DNA of 64,000 nt from Diplosphaera chodatii (lineage: Eukaryota > Chlorophyta > Trebouxiophyceae > Prasiolales > Stichococcaceae). The DNA lies in NCBI GenBank assembly GCA_032358165.1, contig JAALGY010000033.1, forward strand, positions 2,046,001 to 2,110,000. Reading direction: 5' to 3'. A program made the translations under genes and the position numbers. Under the pieces are notes generated by a model that made no database searches, was not told the DNA's origin, and saw only the letters and a program-made list of their open reading frames with translations. Every line of letters starts with the position of its first letter. Position 1 is the first letter of the stretch. Shown here piece after piece: positions 25,001-36,145 of the stretch.

Positions 25001-27409
25001 GCTTCCAGTATTGAGCAAACGCTGCATGATGCCCCTTCAACCTGCACTCGTCAACCTGCACTCAGTGCTGTGACCCGTTTGCTCACAGGCGAGCCTGTAC
25101 AGGGCTGAGCATGCGCACTGGCAGAAGCCGCCAGACCCCGCAAAGCAGGCATCCCGCATGGTGCAGGTGTGCAACTTATTTTGCAATCGGATTGCATGAT
25201 GTTTGCTGGCAGCCCACATGGCAGCTGCACACAGCATACCCCAACACGAGTTAGGTGGCAACATCGAGCTGCATTGTGCTGCAGCGGGATGAGCAGATTG
25301 CAGCGTGCAAGGCAATCGATGGCCTGCCGCGGCAGATGCCAACGGGGCAGTCCCCCTCCCGTGCTGCTGCTGCAGCTACAGCCGGTCTCTCGTCACAGGT
25401 GACTTTGGTTGCAAAGAACCTTGAGTGGGTCCCGTGGCTTATGGCCTGCTCTACCTCATATTGGCTGCTGCAGGCTGCGCCCAGTTTCATACCACCATGC
25501 GGCAATGGTTAGTGTGTTCCTCCACAGGTGCTGAAGATCGAGATCGAGTCCAGCAACACATCTGCGATGTGTTTCCACCCGTTCAAGCCGCTGCTGACGA
25601 CAGTGGATGGGCGCGGCGTGGTGCGGGTCATCAACTACAGCATGCTGCCTACCGACAGCAAGCTCATCCTGGACGCGCGTGCAGTCGTCAACCGCTTCCA
25701 TCTGGCGCGAGGTGCGCTGGTTCATCCGGAATTGTACAGAGAATGCTCCAGCTGCACCCAGACAAGCGAGCTACTGGCCGTCGTAGTCAGAACATAGGCA
25801 CACATGCATGTTGCACAGTGTTCTTGCAAGTGCTGCTGTGCGACGCTGTGCATTCTTGTGTGCTGCACCAGGCGACTCGCCGCACGCAGCCAAGCTGGAG
25901 GTCGCGACCGTGGCGCTGTACCACCTGAACGAGATCTCGGGCGGGGTGCTGCTGGCGGGCGCGGTGGATGGCGCCGTGCGCGTGTGGCGCAACTTCCCCT
26001 ACCGCTCCGCCCAGCGCCTGGCCACCGCATGGCGGGTGCGCCGCTGCCGGCCTGCAGCAGGGTGTCGGGCACCCTTTCAACAATCCTCCGAAGCACCTTC
26101 GGCTGGCCGGCAGCCTGCAGCTGAGACGGCGCACTGCTGACGCCGCCCGGCTGGTGGTGCTGCAGGCGGTGCCGATGACAATCGCGGGCGCGGAGGTGGC
26201 GTCGCCCGTGGTGTACGAGTGGCAGTCGTCGCGCGACCTGCTGGTGGCCGCCGGCGGCACCACGCCCACCACCGCGCACCTCTGGAACCTGGAGCGCGAG
26301 ATGTGCCAGGGCGAGGTGAGGCCCCCCTGCCGGCTCCCGCCGTGCACCAGCTGCCGCGGGGAGGCGAGTGCATGACGCCTGTCGCTGTATACCAGGGCTA
26401 TGTGCCCACACCTGCACGTCGTGCAGGTGTCTGACCGGGGCGGCGGCGACGCGCCCTGGCAGCACCTGGCGATGACGCGGGACGGGCCGCCGCTGCTGTT
26501 TGCCGGCAGCGTCGAAGGCACCGTGGCCCTGTTCGACCTGCGACAGCACGGCGGTGATGCCGCCGCACGTGTGCACCTGCACGATGGGCCAATGGTGAGT
26601 CACTGCCTCACGCACTCCTGCACAGGAGCAGCTCAATCACGCTTAGCATACCTCCTTATGCTTTGCCAGAGCTCAGTAAAACTCGCAATGTGTGACATCG
26701 ACTCACGCCTCCCAGGTGGGCATGGCGCTGGGGCCGGGCGACTGGGACAGCCAGGTGGTGACGGCGACGGGCAGCGGCGACATGAAGTACACCGACTTCC
26801 GGCTGCTGCCCGTCGAGGAGGGCCAGCCGCCCTCCGCGCAGATGGGCGCGTGGAAGAGCCTGCGCGCCGAGGACCGTGGGCCCCTGCTGGCATTTGCGGC
26901 GCACCCCTACGCGCCGCTGCTGGCCACTGCCAGCCTCTCCCAGAATGCTCAGGCGAGTGATGGGGAGCGGCAGATGCAGTGTCATCGGCAGCCTTGGCCA
27001 AGTCCTTGTGTGCGCCTGACGGCTCCACGCTTGCACGGGCTTGCTTGGTTCACAGCGTGTGCAACGACACGCAGATGGTGAAGCTGTGGGGCCCGCGCGG
27101 CGACATGCTGGCGTACCGGCGAAGCTCTGCAGGCGGAGGCGTGCCTCAGCGCTCTGGGGGGGTCAGCCACATCGCCTGGCACCCCTACAGGCCGATCTTC
27201 GCATGCGGCGGTGCTGACCCAATCGTCAAAATCTACGAGGTAACGTGCTTCAGATGCCCAATGCTGGTCTGCACCTGTCCACTTGTCCTGCTCGTTCTCC
27301 AAGCTACACTGCTGCCATCACAACTGCACGCGTGTACCTCTGCCTGCAGACCAACCTGGCTCCAGCAAATGGCAGCGCATCTGGCGCATCCACACCGCGC
27401 TCTCCATAA
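19031..27409 (+). CDS. RAPTOR: RAPTOR, regulatory-associated protein of TOR
   Basis: Largest gene here, about 28 exons. Firm exons include 19353-19427, 19563-19791, 19885-20003, 20094-20312, 20456-20626, 20715-20912, 21022-21188, 21358-21496, 21593-21796, 21914-22003, 22099-22305, 22435-22737, 22860-23143, 23273-23497, then 25528-25711, 25872-26035, 26166-26315, 26427-26594, 26716-26952, 27075-27239, 27350-27409. The conserved N-terminal caspase-like domain has [15 protein letters not shown], the histidine block [14 protein letters not shown] and [13 protein letters not shown] repeats follow ([28 protein letters not shown]), then a disordered Ser/Pro linker (about 22900-25500, exon borders unsure), then WD40 blades ending [27 protein letters not shown] presents substrates to TOR kinase. 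The intron after 26952 has a GC donor. The first exon (ATG at 19031, to about 19192) is the least certain part. Confidence 0.95.
20396..20445 (+). repeat. 25-bp tandem duplication in a RAPTOR intron
   Basis: Two abutting 25-bp units, 20396-20420 and 20421-20445, share the core CGGCCGCTCG and differ at two positions. They lie in the intron just before the exon that starts at 20456 and end ten bases before its acceptor, so they may affect the branch-point or polypyrimidine region. Confidence 0.85.
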
Positions 27410-27649
27410 TCAGTCACAGCCACGAGAAGAGCGTACTGGATTGCCGCCTTTCAGCCTCTGTGTCAGGTGCATGCCCAAATGTGCCCAGCAGCACATGCAG
27501 GTGCTGCCCTGCTCATCCCGTAGAGTAGCTACGTGTGTGCAGCAGTGGGTCCATCTGCTGTTGTAGGCAGACATTACTTCTGTGGGAGTTGGCCCTTGAG
27601 TTTGCGGGTTTACAGAAACAGATAGGAAGTGGTCAGGTTGCCTTAGTGC

Positions 27650-28825
27650 CTAGACCAATTGCTGCTCAACAAAATTCTTCAGCTTCTGATGGTCTTCAAC
27701 TCCAAGCAGCTCTAATCTGCTGCCGTCCTTCAGGAAGATCACCTGCACAGTGGTGGCAAACCAAGCCTTTGAGTGTAGCAGGCCACCAGAAGAGTGCTGT
27801 CGACCCAGTGCACCTCACTCTGTTGAGGCGACATTGGGATGTGTGCGGCACGAGGCGCACCATGTCACCCCAGAGCCTGAACAAGAAGAAACACAGGGCA
27901 TGTCAGCAGTGAGTTGGGCTTGGAAGTGCAGCGATGACAGCCGATACCAAGCAATCGTGCCACCGATGGGAAAATATTGCCTTACCCAAAAGCCCGCGGC
28001 GCTGCCCTCACTTCCCTAACATTGCCGTACAACACTTGCACCTGGAATGCTATGGTGCAAGTCACCCCTGCTGCACGTGACCCTCATGTGCACAGCAGTA
28101 TCACCATGCAAGCACGTGCAAATGCACGGACCTCCTTTGAGAAAAGCGGCGACCTGCAGGCCCAACAGCCATGGCATCACGACGTGCACCCTTGCATATC
28201 GTGTGCAACACAGAGAATATATACAGCCCTCATACAGCTTGATTGGTCACGTGTTGCTGACGATCAGCCGCTTGTTGGTGAACTTGTAGCTAATCCAGAG
28301 GCGCCTGCCGATCGACTGCGCTGTCAGCGGCTGCATCACAAACGCGACACCATCATGAACAGCGCCTGTTGTTGCGTCTGTAGAGTCGCTGAAATATCCT
28401 GGGATTGGCTGTAGGCTCGGCAGAATTTGGACCAGTGCTGCGCACCAGGTAGAGCAGTGTTGCGCCAAGCAGCAGCGACACAATGAGCTCAGCTGGGGCC
28501 CCTCTGCCTTCGTAATACACTTCTTCATCTTCATTCACCTCCGCCATGGAGCGGGTCACCTCCCCACTGCCACCACCTGCAGGTGATCAGTCACATGTTG
28601 ATGCAGGTCGGGCGCGCCTAGTCTGTGCATGCAGGGTGGCATGCGGCAGCGCTCACCGCCCGTGGCGCTGCAGACGTGCACTTCGCGGGGTGCATGGCAT
28701 CTTCTCCGATGCTGCCGCGGGATGGACATGCACCTCAGGTGCTGTGGCACCAGCCGCGCGGTTGACCGGCAGCACGGCTGTGTGCTGACTGGTGCGGCAG
28801 CCCTGGATGCCGACACGCTTGTCAT
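27650..28825 (-). CDS. Plastid-targeted PH-domain (YdbS-like) protein
   Basis: Seven exons on the minus strand: 28825-28657, 28576-28446, 28408-28251, 28153-28132, 28041-27986, 27876-27861, 27742-27650; all phases agree. The N-terminus (MTSVSASRAAAPVSTQ..., Ser/Ala/Arg-rich, then VCSATGG) looks like a chloroplast transit peptide. After an acidic stretch (EDEEVYYEGRGAP) comes a hydrophobic segment (LIVSLLLGATLLYL). A bacterial-type PH domain follows: IGRRLWISYKFTNKRLIVSNT, then VREVRAAPRAFGLWGDMVIF and LKDGSRLELLGVEDHQKLKNF. Related plant and cyanobacterial proteins have a transmembrane segment followed by this domain; I know of no defined biochemical role. Exons 4 and 6 are microexons of 22 and 16 nt. 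Confidence 0.8.
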
Positions 28826-29235
28826 GCTGAAGTCACAGTGACCCGTCGATGCAGCGATGCATGTCATGAAATGATGCGATTGATCGGCCCTGCACTCACT
28901 GATCTCTGACTTGTGCTGCAAGAGCACAGCCAGCTCATTCACTCGTAATCCATGAACTACAACACTCTTGCACTCGGCACTGCAAGGTTGGCATTGTCAC
29001 CGCAGCATATCGCACTCATTGCCATACGCGTCCCGCTGTCAAGACCTCGTCCGCGCGGTTGATCGTGGGACTGCATCCTGACCTTGGCACACTTGACACC
29101 GCGCTTGCTGCGGCAATGTAGTGCGCAGCAAACCCTTTATGTAGATGCGGGCAGCGGCTGCCTCCAGTCCGACTGCATTTGATTCATCTTGCAGTCAGTC
29201 CAACAAGGGAACTCGACACGGCACCCGGTGCTGCC
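28826..29235. promoter_or_regulatory. Divergent promoter region PH gene/uridine kinase gene
   Basis: About 410 bases between two divergent start codons. It must hold both promoters and 5' UTRs. An in-frame TTG at 29179 extends the kinase frame upstream but is not expected to be a start in a nuclear gene. Confidence 0.5.
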
Positions 29236-32060
29236 ATGGTGGAGAGTGCCGCATCGATAACAGACTGCATCCCGCCGTTGGAGAACGGATTGGGCGCACA
29301 GCACATCGACGACGCGCTGAGCGACGACTTCAGGCGGCTCGTGCACTCGTCCAGCTGCGGCGGCAGTCTGTCGCCCCTCAAGGCGGGCAATGGCGCGCTC
29401 TCGCCCAGCAGCCACTCATGGCACAGCAGCCTGCCCGGGGACTCGCCCGGTACAGCCAGAGCCAGCCGCCGCCACCGCTCGCAGCCGTTCTTTATCGGGG
29501 TGGCAGGTGATCCGGCTGGCTGCGCCCCTCACTTTCATGTCTTGCCCGATGCATGTTGGCGCCGCTGCTCATGTGTTCTGCTTTCCTGCCGCAGGGGGCA
29601 CAGCCTCCGGCAAGACGACGGTGTGTGACCTGGTCAAGCAACGGCTCAACGATCAGTGCGTCGTGATGCTGTCCCAGGACTCGTTCTACAGGAGTCTCAC
29701 AGAGGAGGAGCTCAAGCATGTGGCGGGTGAGTCTGCATGCTTGACGCGTATGGCGCTGTGCGTTGTGCCCTCTGTGATCGATTCGCTGGACTGTGAGTCC
29801 GATGGTGGATGCCCTGCAGACTATGATTTTGACAGCCCCAATGCCTTTGATCACGAGGAGCTGGTCAAGTGCATGCAGGACCTCCAGGTGCTACTTCTGT
29901 TTCAGCATCCGCCTGCACCCTGCATTGCATGGGCTTGCTAACTGCATGTAGCCGCACTGGTTCTAGCCGAATCTCCACAGTCTGTGTCCGAGTGCACATG
30001 GTGACAACCCTGCTCCGCCTCTGCCATCTACCTCTAGTCGGCAGACGAGGCGCTGATGTGCAGCGGTGACACTGGGGCCATGCAGGCAATGAAGGCGGTG
30101 GAGGTGCCGGAGTATGACTTTGTGACGCACCAGCGCTCGGCCCGGACGCAGCGGGTGGAGCCGGCCGACGTCGTCATCATCGAGGGCATCCTGGTGCTGC
30201 ACGAGCCGACGGTGTGCGGCATGCTCAACATGAAGATCTTCGTGGACACAGACGACGACGTACGGCTGGCGCGCAGGCACGTGTTGCTCGTATGTGAGCC
30301 CACAAGGAGACATGGGCTCCTGATGGTGCCGTCACATGGTGGAGTTGCCAGGGTGTGCTTGGACGTTGTATGATACGACACCGTTGTGTCAAAGCTTCTG
30401 TTGTATTGAAGCTTGTGCACGCCTTCGTGTGCAGGCTGATGGCAATAGATGGACAGTGTGCCAGCTGTGTGTCGCAGGATACAGCGGGACATCGTGGACA
30501 GGGGCCGGGACGTGGCGGGCGTCATCCAGCAGTACACCAAGTTCGTCAAGCCGGCGTTCGACACCTACGTGGCGCCCAGCCGCAAGCACGCAGATGTCAT
30601 CGTCCCCTGGGCCAGGCAAGCGGCTGCAGCATGGCGGGTGTCACTGTGATTGTCGTCCAACTGGTGCAGGCGCAGATGGCATGGCCGGCTGACATGTCGA
30701 TGGTGTGCAGGGAGGAGCCGAACCAGGTGGCCATCAGCCTCATCACGGAGCACATCAAGATGAAGGTGGCAGAGAGCACAAACTGGCCTGTCGTCAGTAC
30801 CAGCTGCATGCGCTGCCGCCAGAGCCTGCCAGCCACAGGGCCGCTGACCTGTGCGCTCGCCTGCTGCGCTGCAGCTGCAGCAGCACGACCTGCGGCGCAT
30901 CTTCCACAACCTGCAGGTCATCCCCAGCAACTTCCAGATCCGCGGCATGCACACCATCATCCGCGACCGCCGCACCTCCACCCCCGACTTCGTCTTCTAC
31001 GCCGACCGCCTGCTGCGCTTGGTGGTAGAAGCAGGTGGGCCCCTGGTGCCGATGCATTGCATCTTCCGTCATGCTGGGGTGCTCAAAATTGTGTGGTGCG
31101 CACCGTCAGGTGACGCTTGTCAGCATGCGTGCTATGCTGTGCTGGTGTCTGCACAGCCAGCAGCACCGTCAGGCTGTGCACCGTGCTGTGTCAGGCCTGG
31201 GGCACCTGCCGTTCAAGGAGCGCACAGTGGAGACGCCCACGGGGAGGCAGTATGTCGGCGTGGACTTTGCAAAGAAGCTGTGTGGCGTGTCCATCATTCG
31301 GTCGGGCGAGTCCATGGAGAACGCGCTCCGGGCCTGCTGCAAGGGCATCAAGATTGGCAAGATCCTAGTGCACAGGTGCAGCTGGTGTCTGGTCTTGCTC
31401 CCCGCTTCCACACTACACTGCACTCATGGTGCTTGGCAGAAACCAGGATGCGGTGTGTCCCCAGTAACAAGGCACGCCCATGGCTCGAAACAGACGATGA
31501 CTGGTGTCGGATGGATGTTGCCAGGGTGGGTGATGCAGCTATGGAGCAGGCACTGGTGTACGAGAAGCTCCCGCGGGATATTGCAGAGCGGCATGTGCTG
31601 CTGCTGGACCCCATGCTCGGCTGCGGCTCCTCGGCTGTAAAGGCGATCGAGGTGCAGCAGGGGCATGGAACGTCACCACAGTGCTGTGCAATGCACTTAT
31701 CCGCACGGAGTGCATGTGTGACGGCTCACACCATCACATGCTGCACCGTCCCTCCGCCAACAGGTGCTGCTCGAGAAGGGGGTGGAAGAGGGCAAGATCC
31801 TGTTCCTCACCCTCATCGCTGCGCCCGAGGGCCTGACCAACATCTGCCGGCGGTACCCGAAGGTCCGACAGTAACACCTCGAAGTTGGGTTTAAGCTGTC
31901 ACTTCCAAGTCAGATGCGCAAAGTTTGGCCTTTGCAAAGGGCTGATGTGGCCCCCTTGCAGGTTACCGTCGTGACATCCGAGATCGATGAGGGCGTGGGG
32001 CCGGGCTATCAGGTTGTGCCAGGCTGTGGCGGCTTTGGGGACAGGTATTTCTGCGAGTGA
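29236..32060 (+). CDS. UKL: Uridine kinase / uracil phosphoribosyltransferase fusion
   Basis: Eleven exons: 29236-29506, 29595-29726, 29820-29887, 30086-30276, 30478-30615, 30711-30765, 30875-31034, 31195-31375, 31525-31651, 31764-31862, 31962-32060. It is the plant-type UKL bifunctional layout for pyrimidine salvage. The N-terminal uridine kinase half has the P-loop GGTASGKTT, MLSQDSFYR, DVVIIEGILVLHEP and a DTDDDVRLAR helix. The C-terminal UPRT-like half has SNFQIRGMHTIIRDRRT, LGHLPFKERTVETPTG, the PRPP loop LLDPMLGCGSSAVKAIE, and VTSEIDEGVGPGY near the end. In plants the UPRT half of several UKL proteins is catalytically weak, so activity here is an inference. The N-terminal ~85 residues are Ser-rich and may be a transit or regulatory region. 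Two introns appear to use GC donors (30277, 30616). Confidence 0.93.
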
Positions 32061-32602
32061 GCATATTGAGGTGGTCAGGGGTACGTTTAGACTGGCGCCG
32101 GGCCTATAGCAAGCACTTCGATGTAGATACTGTACATGAGGCGGGAGTGGCAACGACTGCTTTGGATCGTAGATGCGCAGACCTGTACATGATGGTCGAG
32201 TATGCGCTGAGCAGTCTGCAGATCAGTGGCCTTGCAAACGTTTTGTACAAATCTGCGTTCTGAGTGGGCGTTCCTTTGAGGGCACGGTGATCTCAGCAGT
32301 AATGTCAGCTGAGGAGTTCAAGACTGCAATAGCTGCTGGATTTGAAGCGGGTTTCACTCGATTAGGCGATTCATGTCCATGGTCTTCCACCAGGCCTCAG
32401 CATCCCCTTCTGGGGTGTCCAACATTTAATAAGTTCCCGTCACTTCCACTTTGCACACTCGACCTGTAATTTGCAGCTATCAGCATCTACAGATGCAATC
32501 CTCTGTTTCAGTGCCGCTCAGCCATACCTGGACAGGCACCGTCACGTGCAGAATATCTCATGGATTGGATCACTAACTGCAAAACAGCACGCAAGAGCAC
32601 GT
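32061..32602. other. Intergenic between UKL and membrane protein gene
   Basis: Contains the UKL 3' UTR and the promoter of the next gene. A TGTAA motif (algal polyadenylation signal) is present at about 32466, some 400 bases past the UKL stop. No coding signal. Confidence 0.4.
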
Positions 32603-35600
32603 ATGGAGGGCTCAACGCACCATCTGAGCCTGCTGCTTACAATTCTTTTGCTCAGTGGGCCAGTGCTGGTGTGCTCAGGAGCGCAGCAGGGTGTCTCTGC
32701 AGGCGCCGCAGTGCGCCAGCATGGCTACCGCAGATCACTGCAGCAAGGTGACCATCTCTGTGGAAACGGTATCGTTGTGCTGTACTTCACTTCCAACCAA
32801 GGTTGCCTGCGATGACACTCCGAGTGACCTCATCTTTGTCATGCTGATGGCTGCCGCAGAAGAGCTGGAGGCAGCGCGAAGCGACGCGGAGCCTGCAGGC
32901 AGCGCAGAAGCAGCAGCAGGCACCACGCAGGCCGCTCAGGGAGCTGACGACCGCGACAGCGAGCCAGGTGACGGCGATGCTGCCTACGACCCTTTAGCTG
33001 GCAGCGCTGCTGCTGCAGGCTCTGCAGAGGGTGACAAGCCTGCAGCGGCAACTGCAGCCGAGACACACAGCAACAGCAGCCCAGACCTCCAGGATGGCAC
33101 CCAGCCCCTGGATGAGGGAGGTGTTGTGTCGACAGACACCAGGCTACAGGGCGAAGGCAACAGTCCAGATGGCACACCAGCTGCGGAGGACCCCGCCGCA
33201 GATGACGCTGGCCCAGATGGCATGATGGAAAACAGTGGCAGCGACCCTGAGGCAGCGACTGCTGGCGGTGTCGGTTCTGATAGCAGCAGCAGCCAGCCCA
33301 GGGCTGTCAGGCGATACCCAGATCAGACTGGGCCGTCAGACAGCAACAACAGTGGCGGCGGCGTTGGCGGCGTCGGCAGCGTCGGCGGAGGTTCGGCTGC
33401 TGAAGATGCAAGCGAAGGGGCAGAGTCAGCAGCAGATCTGCAAGACAACTCACTTGCTGGCACGCGCTCTAGCAGCCCAGCAACTGGCACAGACACTGGT
33501 GCAGAGGCACCGGATGTGCAGCCCAGCAAACCAAAGGACGCAGCAGCTGACACAGAGCACAGCGAGACGCATGCAAAGAGCAGCATGGGCGAATCGGTTG
33601 GCATCAGCGGCGGTAAGACAGATGCGTCAGAAGAGTTGGATGGCGCCAGTGACCTCCCAACCGGCAAGCGTGGTACAGCAAAGCAGCCTGCTGGCACTGC
33701 AGCACAGATCGAAGAGTTTGCCGAAGAGTCAGGCAGCTCAGGTGAGGCTGAGCCTGGCGCTGACCACGATGCCGCTGCTTCTGTGTGGAAGATGTTGCAT
33801 ACTCGTTGCAAGCTGCATGTATGAATGTGCAGTCAACGAGGGAGCGGCTACGCCAGAGATCGCAGACAGTGCAGCCCAGGAACCGGCGGTTACGAAGGGC
33901 AGCAAGGGTACCAAGAGCAAACCTGGTGTGGCGGCAGTGGACGATGGGGCAGTGCGTCAGGAGTCTGCGGCTGCGCCCGCACCAGACCACGGTGCAGGCA
34001 GCAGTGCCGATGTCGGAGCACCCTCGGCTGAGGACGGGACTGCCAGCGCCGTCGACCACAGCGGCAAAGCGGCGCCTGATGCCCAGGCGCCAGGACTGCA
34101 CGACAGCGGCAAGCCGGGCCAGAAGCAGCGGGCACAGCGGGCAGGCGCGGCGCCGGAGCCAGCCCCCGGACCAGGCGGCAGGGCCGGCGCAGCAAAGGCG
34201 GCAGGGCGGCAGGCACCTGGCGGCGCAGCACCAGGCCCCGCTCCAGAGCCCGCAGCAGACACCACAGCCGCAGCAGAGGCCGCCGCTCAGCGAGAGAAGG
34301 CTGCCAAGGCGAAGGCAGCCAAGGCGAAGGCAGCAAAGGCGAAGGCTGCCAAGGCAAAGGCAGCCAAGGCGAAGGCGGCCCAGGACAAGGCGGAGGCAGA
34401 TGCTGCCAGAGCCAAAGAGGCAGCGGCAAAGCAGGCAGCTGCACAGGCAGCGGCGAAGAGGGAAAAGGCAGCCAAGGCAGCAGCCAAGGAGGAGGCATCC
34501 AAGGCAGCGGCCAAGCAAGAGGCAGCAAAGGCTGCAGCCAAGGAGAAATCGGCTGAGGCAGCGGCCGAGGCGGCAAGCGCAGGTGGGGTCACCACATGTT
34601 CTGAGCTTCTCTGGCCATTTGCAGGGTGGTATTAGGAGCACCCGAAGACACAACTCCACCTTGCCTACGCACTTTGTGCAGGGGCGAAAGATTCAGGGGA
34701 GCAGGCATCTGGCAAAGAGGCAGAGGGCAAGGCGGGTGCAGCCACAGAAACTTCGCCCAAACCAGCAGACGGGTGGGTGTCCTGTGTGCCTCATGGCAAA
34801 TACGCAGACATGCTGCCGCTAGCTTTGCGCACCATACGCCCAAGGCTGCATGCCAAAAACGAGCCAGGGTTTGCCACTGTCAGGCGGACGGAGGCGCAGG
34901 CAGCACAGGCCAGTCCAGAGCAGCCGGGCTACGCTGCGCGGCTGCAGGCGCTGGTGTCCGGCATCAGCACCTCTCGCAACGTGTTGGGGTGCACATTGCT
35001 CCCCTGCACTGTTCGCACGGCTGCATGCGGCACATCCGAGAGAGTAATTGCCCCGCTTGGCATGAGCACAGCATAGTAGTGGTAGGACTGCAAGACCTGG
35101 TTTCTTTCTGTGCAGCGTGGCGGGTGCAGCACTGGTCGGGCTGCTCGCCATCGTCGCGATTGTGGTGGTGTACCGCAAGGTCGGCAGCGGCCGCAGTGGC
35201 CCCAAGTACCAGAGGTGTGCGGTTGTTGTCACATCAGTCCAGCAGTGCACGCACCTGCGTCCAGACTCTTTGCATGTGCAGGTGCCATCAGACATGATGC
35301 TCCATGCCAGGTTCCCACATATGGCAGCGATGCAGCTAGGGCGTCTCAAACCGAATTCCTTGCTGCCCTGACGCAGGGTGCAGCTGGCAGACATGGCGGG
35401 GGCAGCGCAGACATCGCAGCAGGCGGAGGCCGAGGTGGGATGGGAAGACGACTTCGGTTTCGACGACTTCGGGGAGGAGGGCGGCGGCGGCGGCGGCGGC
35501 GGCGGCGGCAGCGCGGCCGGCAGGGGCGCAGGCGCCCAGGATGGTGCGGAGGGGGCGCCGCCGCGCTCGCTCGCATCGCCCGTGCACCGCGCCGGCCGGG

Positions 35601-35635
35601 TGCAGGGCAGCGGCGACAGCTGGAACGACTGGTGA
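32603..35635 (+). CDS. Type I membrane protein with low-complexity ectodomain
   Basis: Six exons: 32603-32747, 32860-33741, 33833-34582, 34682-34772, 35116-35214, 35377-35635; phases fit at each junction, about 740 residues. It starts with a clear signal peptide (hydrophobic core LSLLLTILLLSGPVLVC). The next ~600 residues are Ala/Asp/Ser/Gly-rich and acidic, then become Lys/Ala-rich with a tandem AAKAK repeat. One transmembrane helix follows (AALVGLLAIVAIVVVY), then basic residues YRKVGSGR, then an acidic-aromatic tail with WEDDFGFDDFGEE, a ten-glycine run and the last residues GDSWNDW. I do not recognise the family. The layout (signal peptide, disordered lumenal part, one TM, short tail with D-x-F and W-x-x-W type motifs) suggests a cargo or sorting protein of the secretory pathway or a cell-wall-facing protein; that is inference. 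Confidence 0.75.
34300..34380 (+). repeat. 15-bp coding tandem repeat (AAKAK)
   Basis: About five imperfect copies of a 15-bp unit (GCTGCCAAGGCGAAG-like) encode AAKAK repeated in the membrane protein ectodomain. The region around it (34280-34575) keeps the same Lys/Ala composition and should form a long single helix similar to histone H1 tails or TolA-type linkers. Confidence 0.85.
35479..35510 (+). repeat. GGC repeat encoding polyglycine
   Basis: A run of about ten GGC codons in the cytoplasmic tail of the membrane protein, between the acidic DDF motifs and the C-terminal WNDW. Probably a length-variable flexible linker. Confidence 0.8.
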
Positions 35636-36145
35636 CGTGCCGTCCATTTGCCAACAGGCTTCAGTTTGATAGGTGTCACAGCAATACTACCAGAAGCAAC
35701 GTGATCCCCGCTACGCTGCTCTGAACTTTCTCTCGCTTCTCGAGCTACAATACACCCAGACCTACTGTCCTCAAAGCTCCCCGCAATGCCAACTCCAAAC
35801 CAAGCTACATCTCTAACAGCCTCAAAATGGCATATAACATGCTCACTTTCGACAGACAGCCTTGTTTCAGTCGGCCATCTGCTGATCACCAGCAATTCTT
35901 AAACTTCACACCTTCAGCAACCGAACCTGGGCGACGCAATCCGTTAGCAGTCCCCAAACATCAAACCGTGGCCCAGACCTTCTCACAAGGACAGATCACC
36001 GAGACTGCCGTGCTCATCGTCTTCAGAGTCGAACGAAACATGCATCGTGCTGCCTGCGTCACAACACAGCACCAAGTCACATCGAACCAAATGTGATCCA
36101 GTGGAGCCCTGTGTCACAAGCGATGTGGCACGAGATCTCCGTGCT
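35636..36145. other. Intergenic between convergent genes
   Basis: The stretch from 35640 to 36130 is AT-richer than its surroundings and lies between the end of the membrane protein gene (+) and the minus-strand coding tract. No coding signal. Confidence 0.4.

Noticed and set aside
33604..34659. 351-codon minus-strand frame, Leu/Cys/Arg-rich
   Set aside because: Exact shadow of the Lys/Ala repeat region of the membrane protein on the plus strand.
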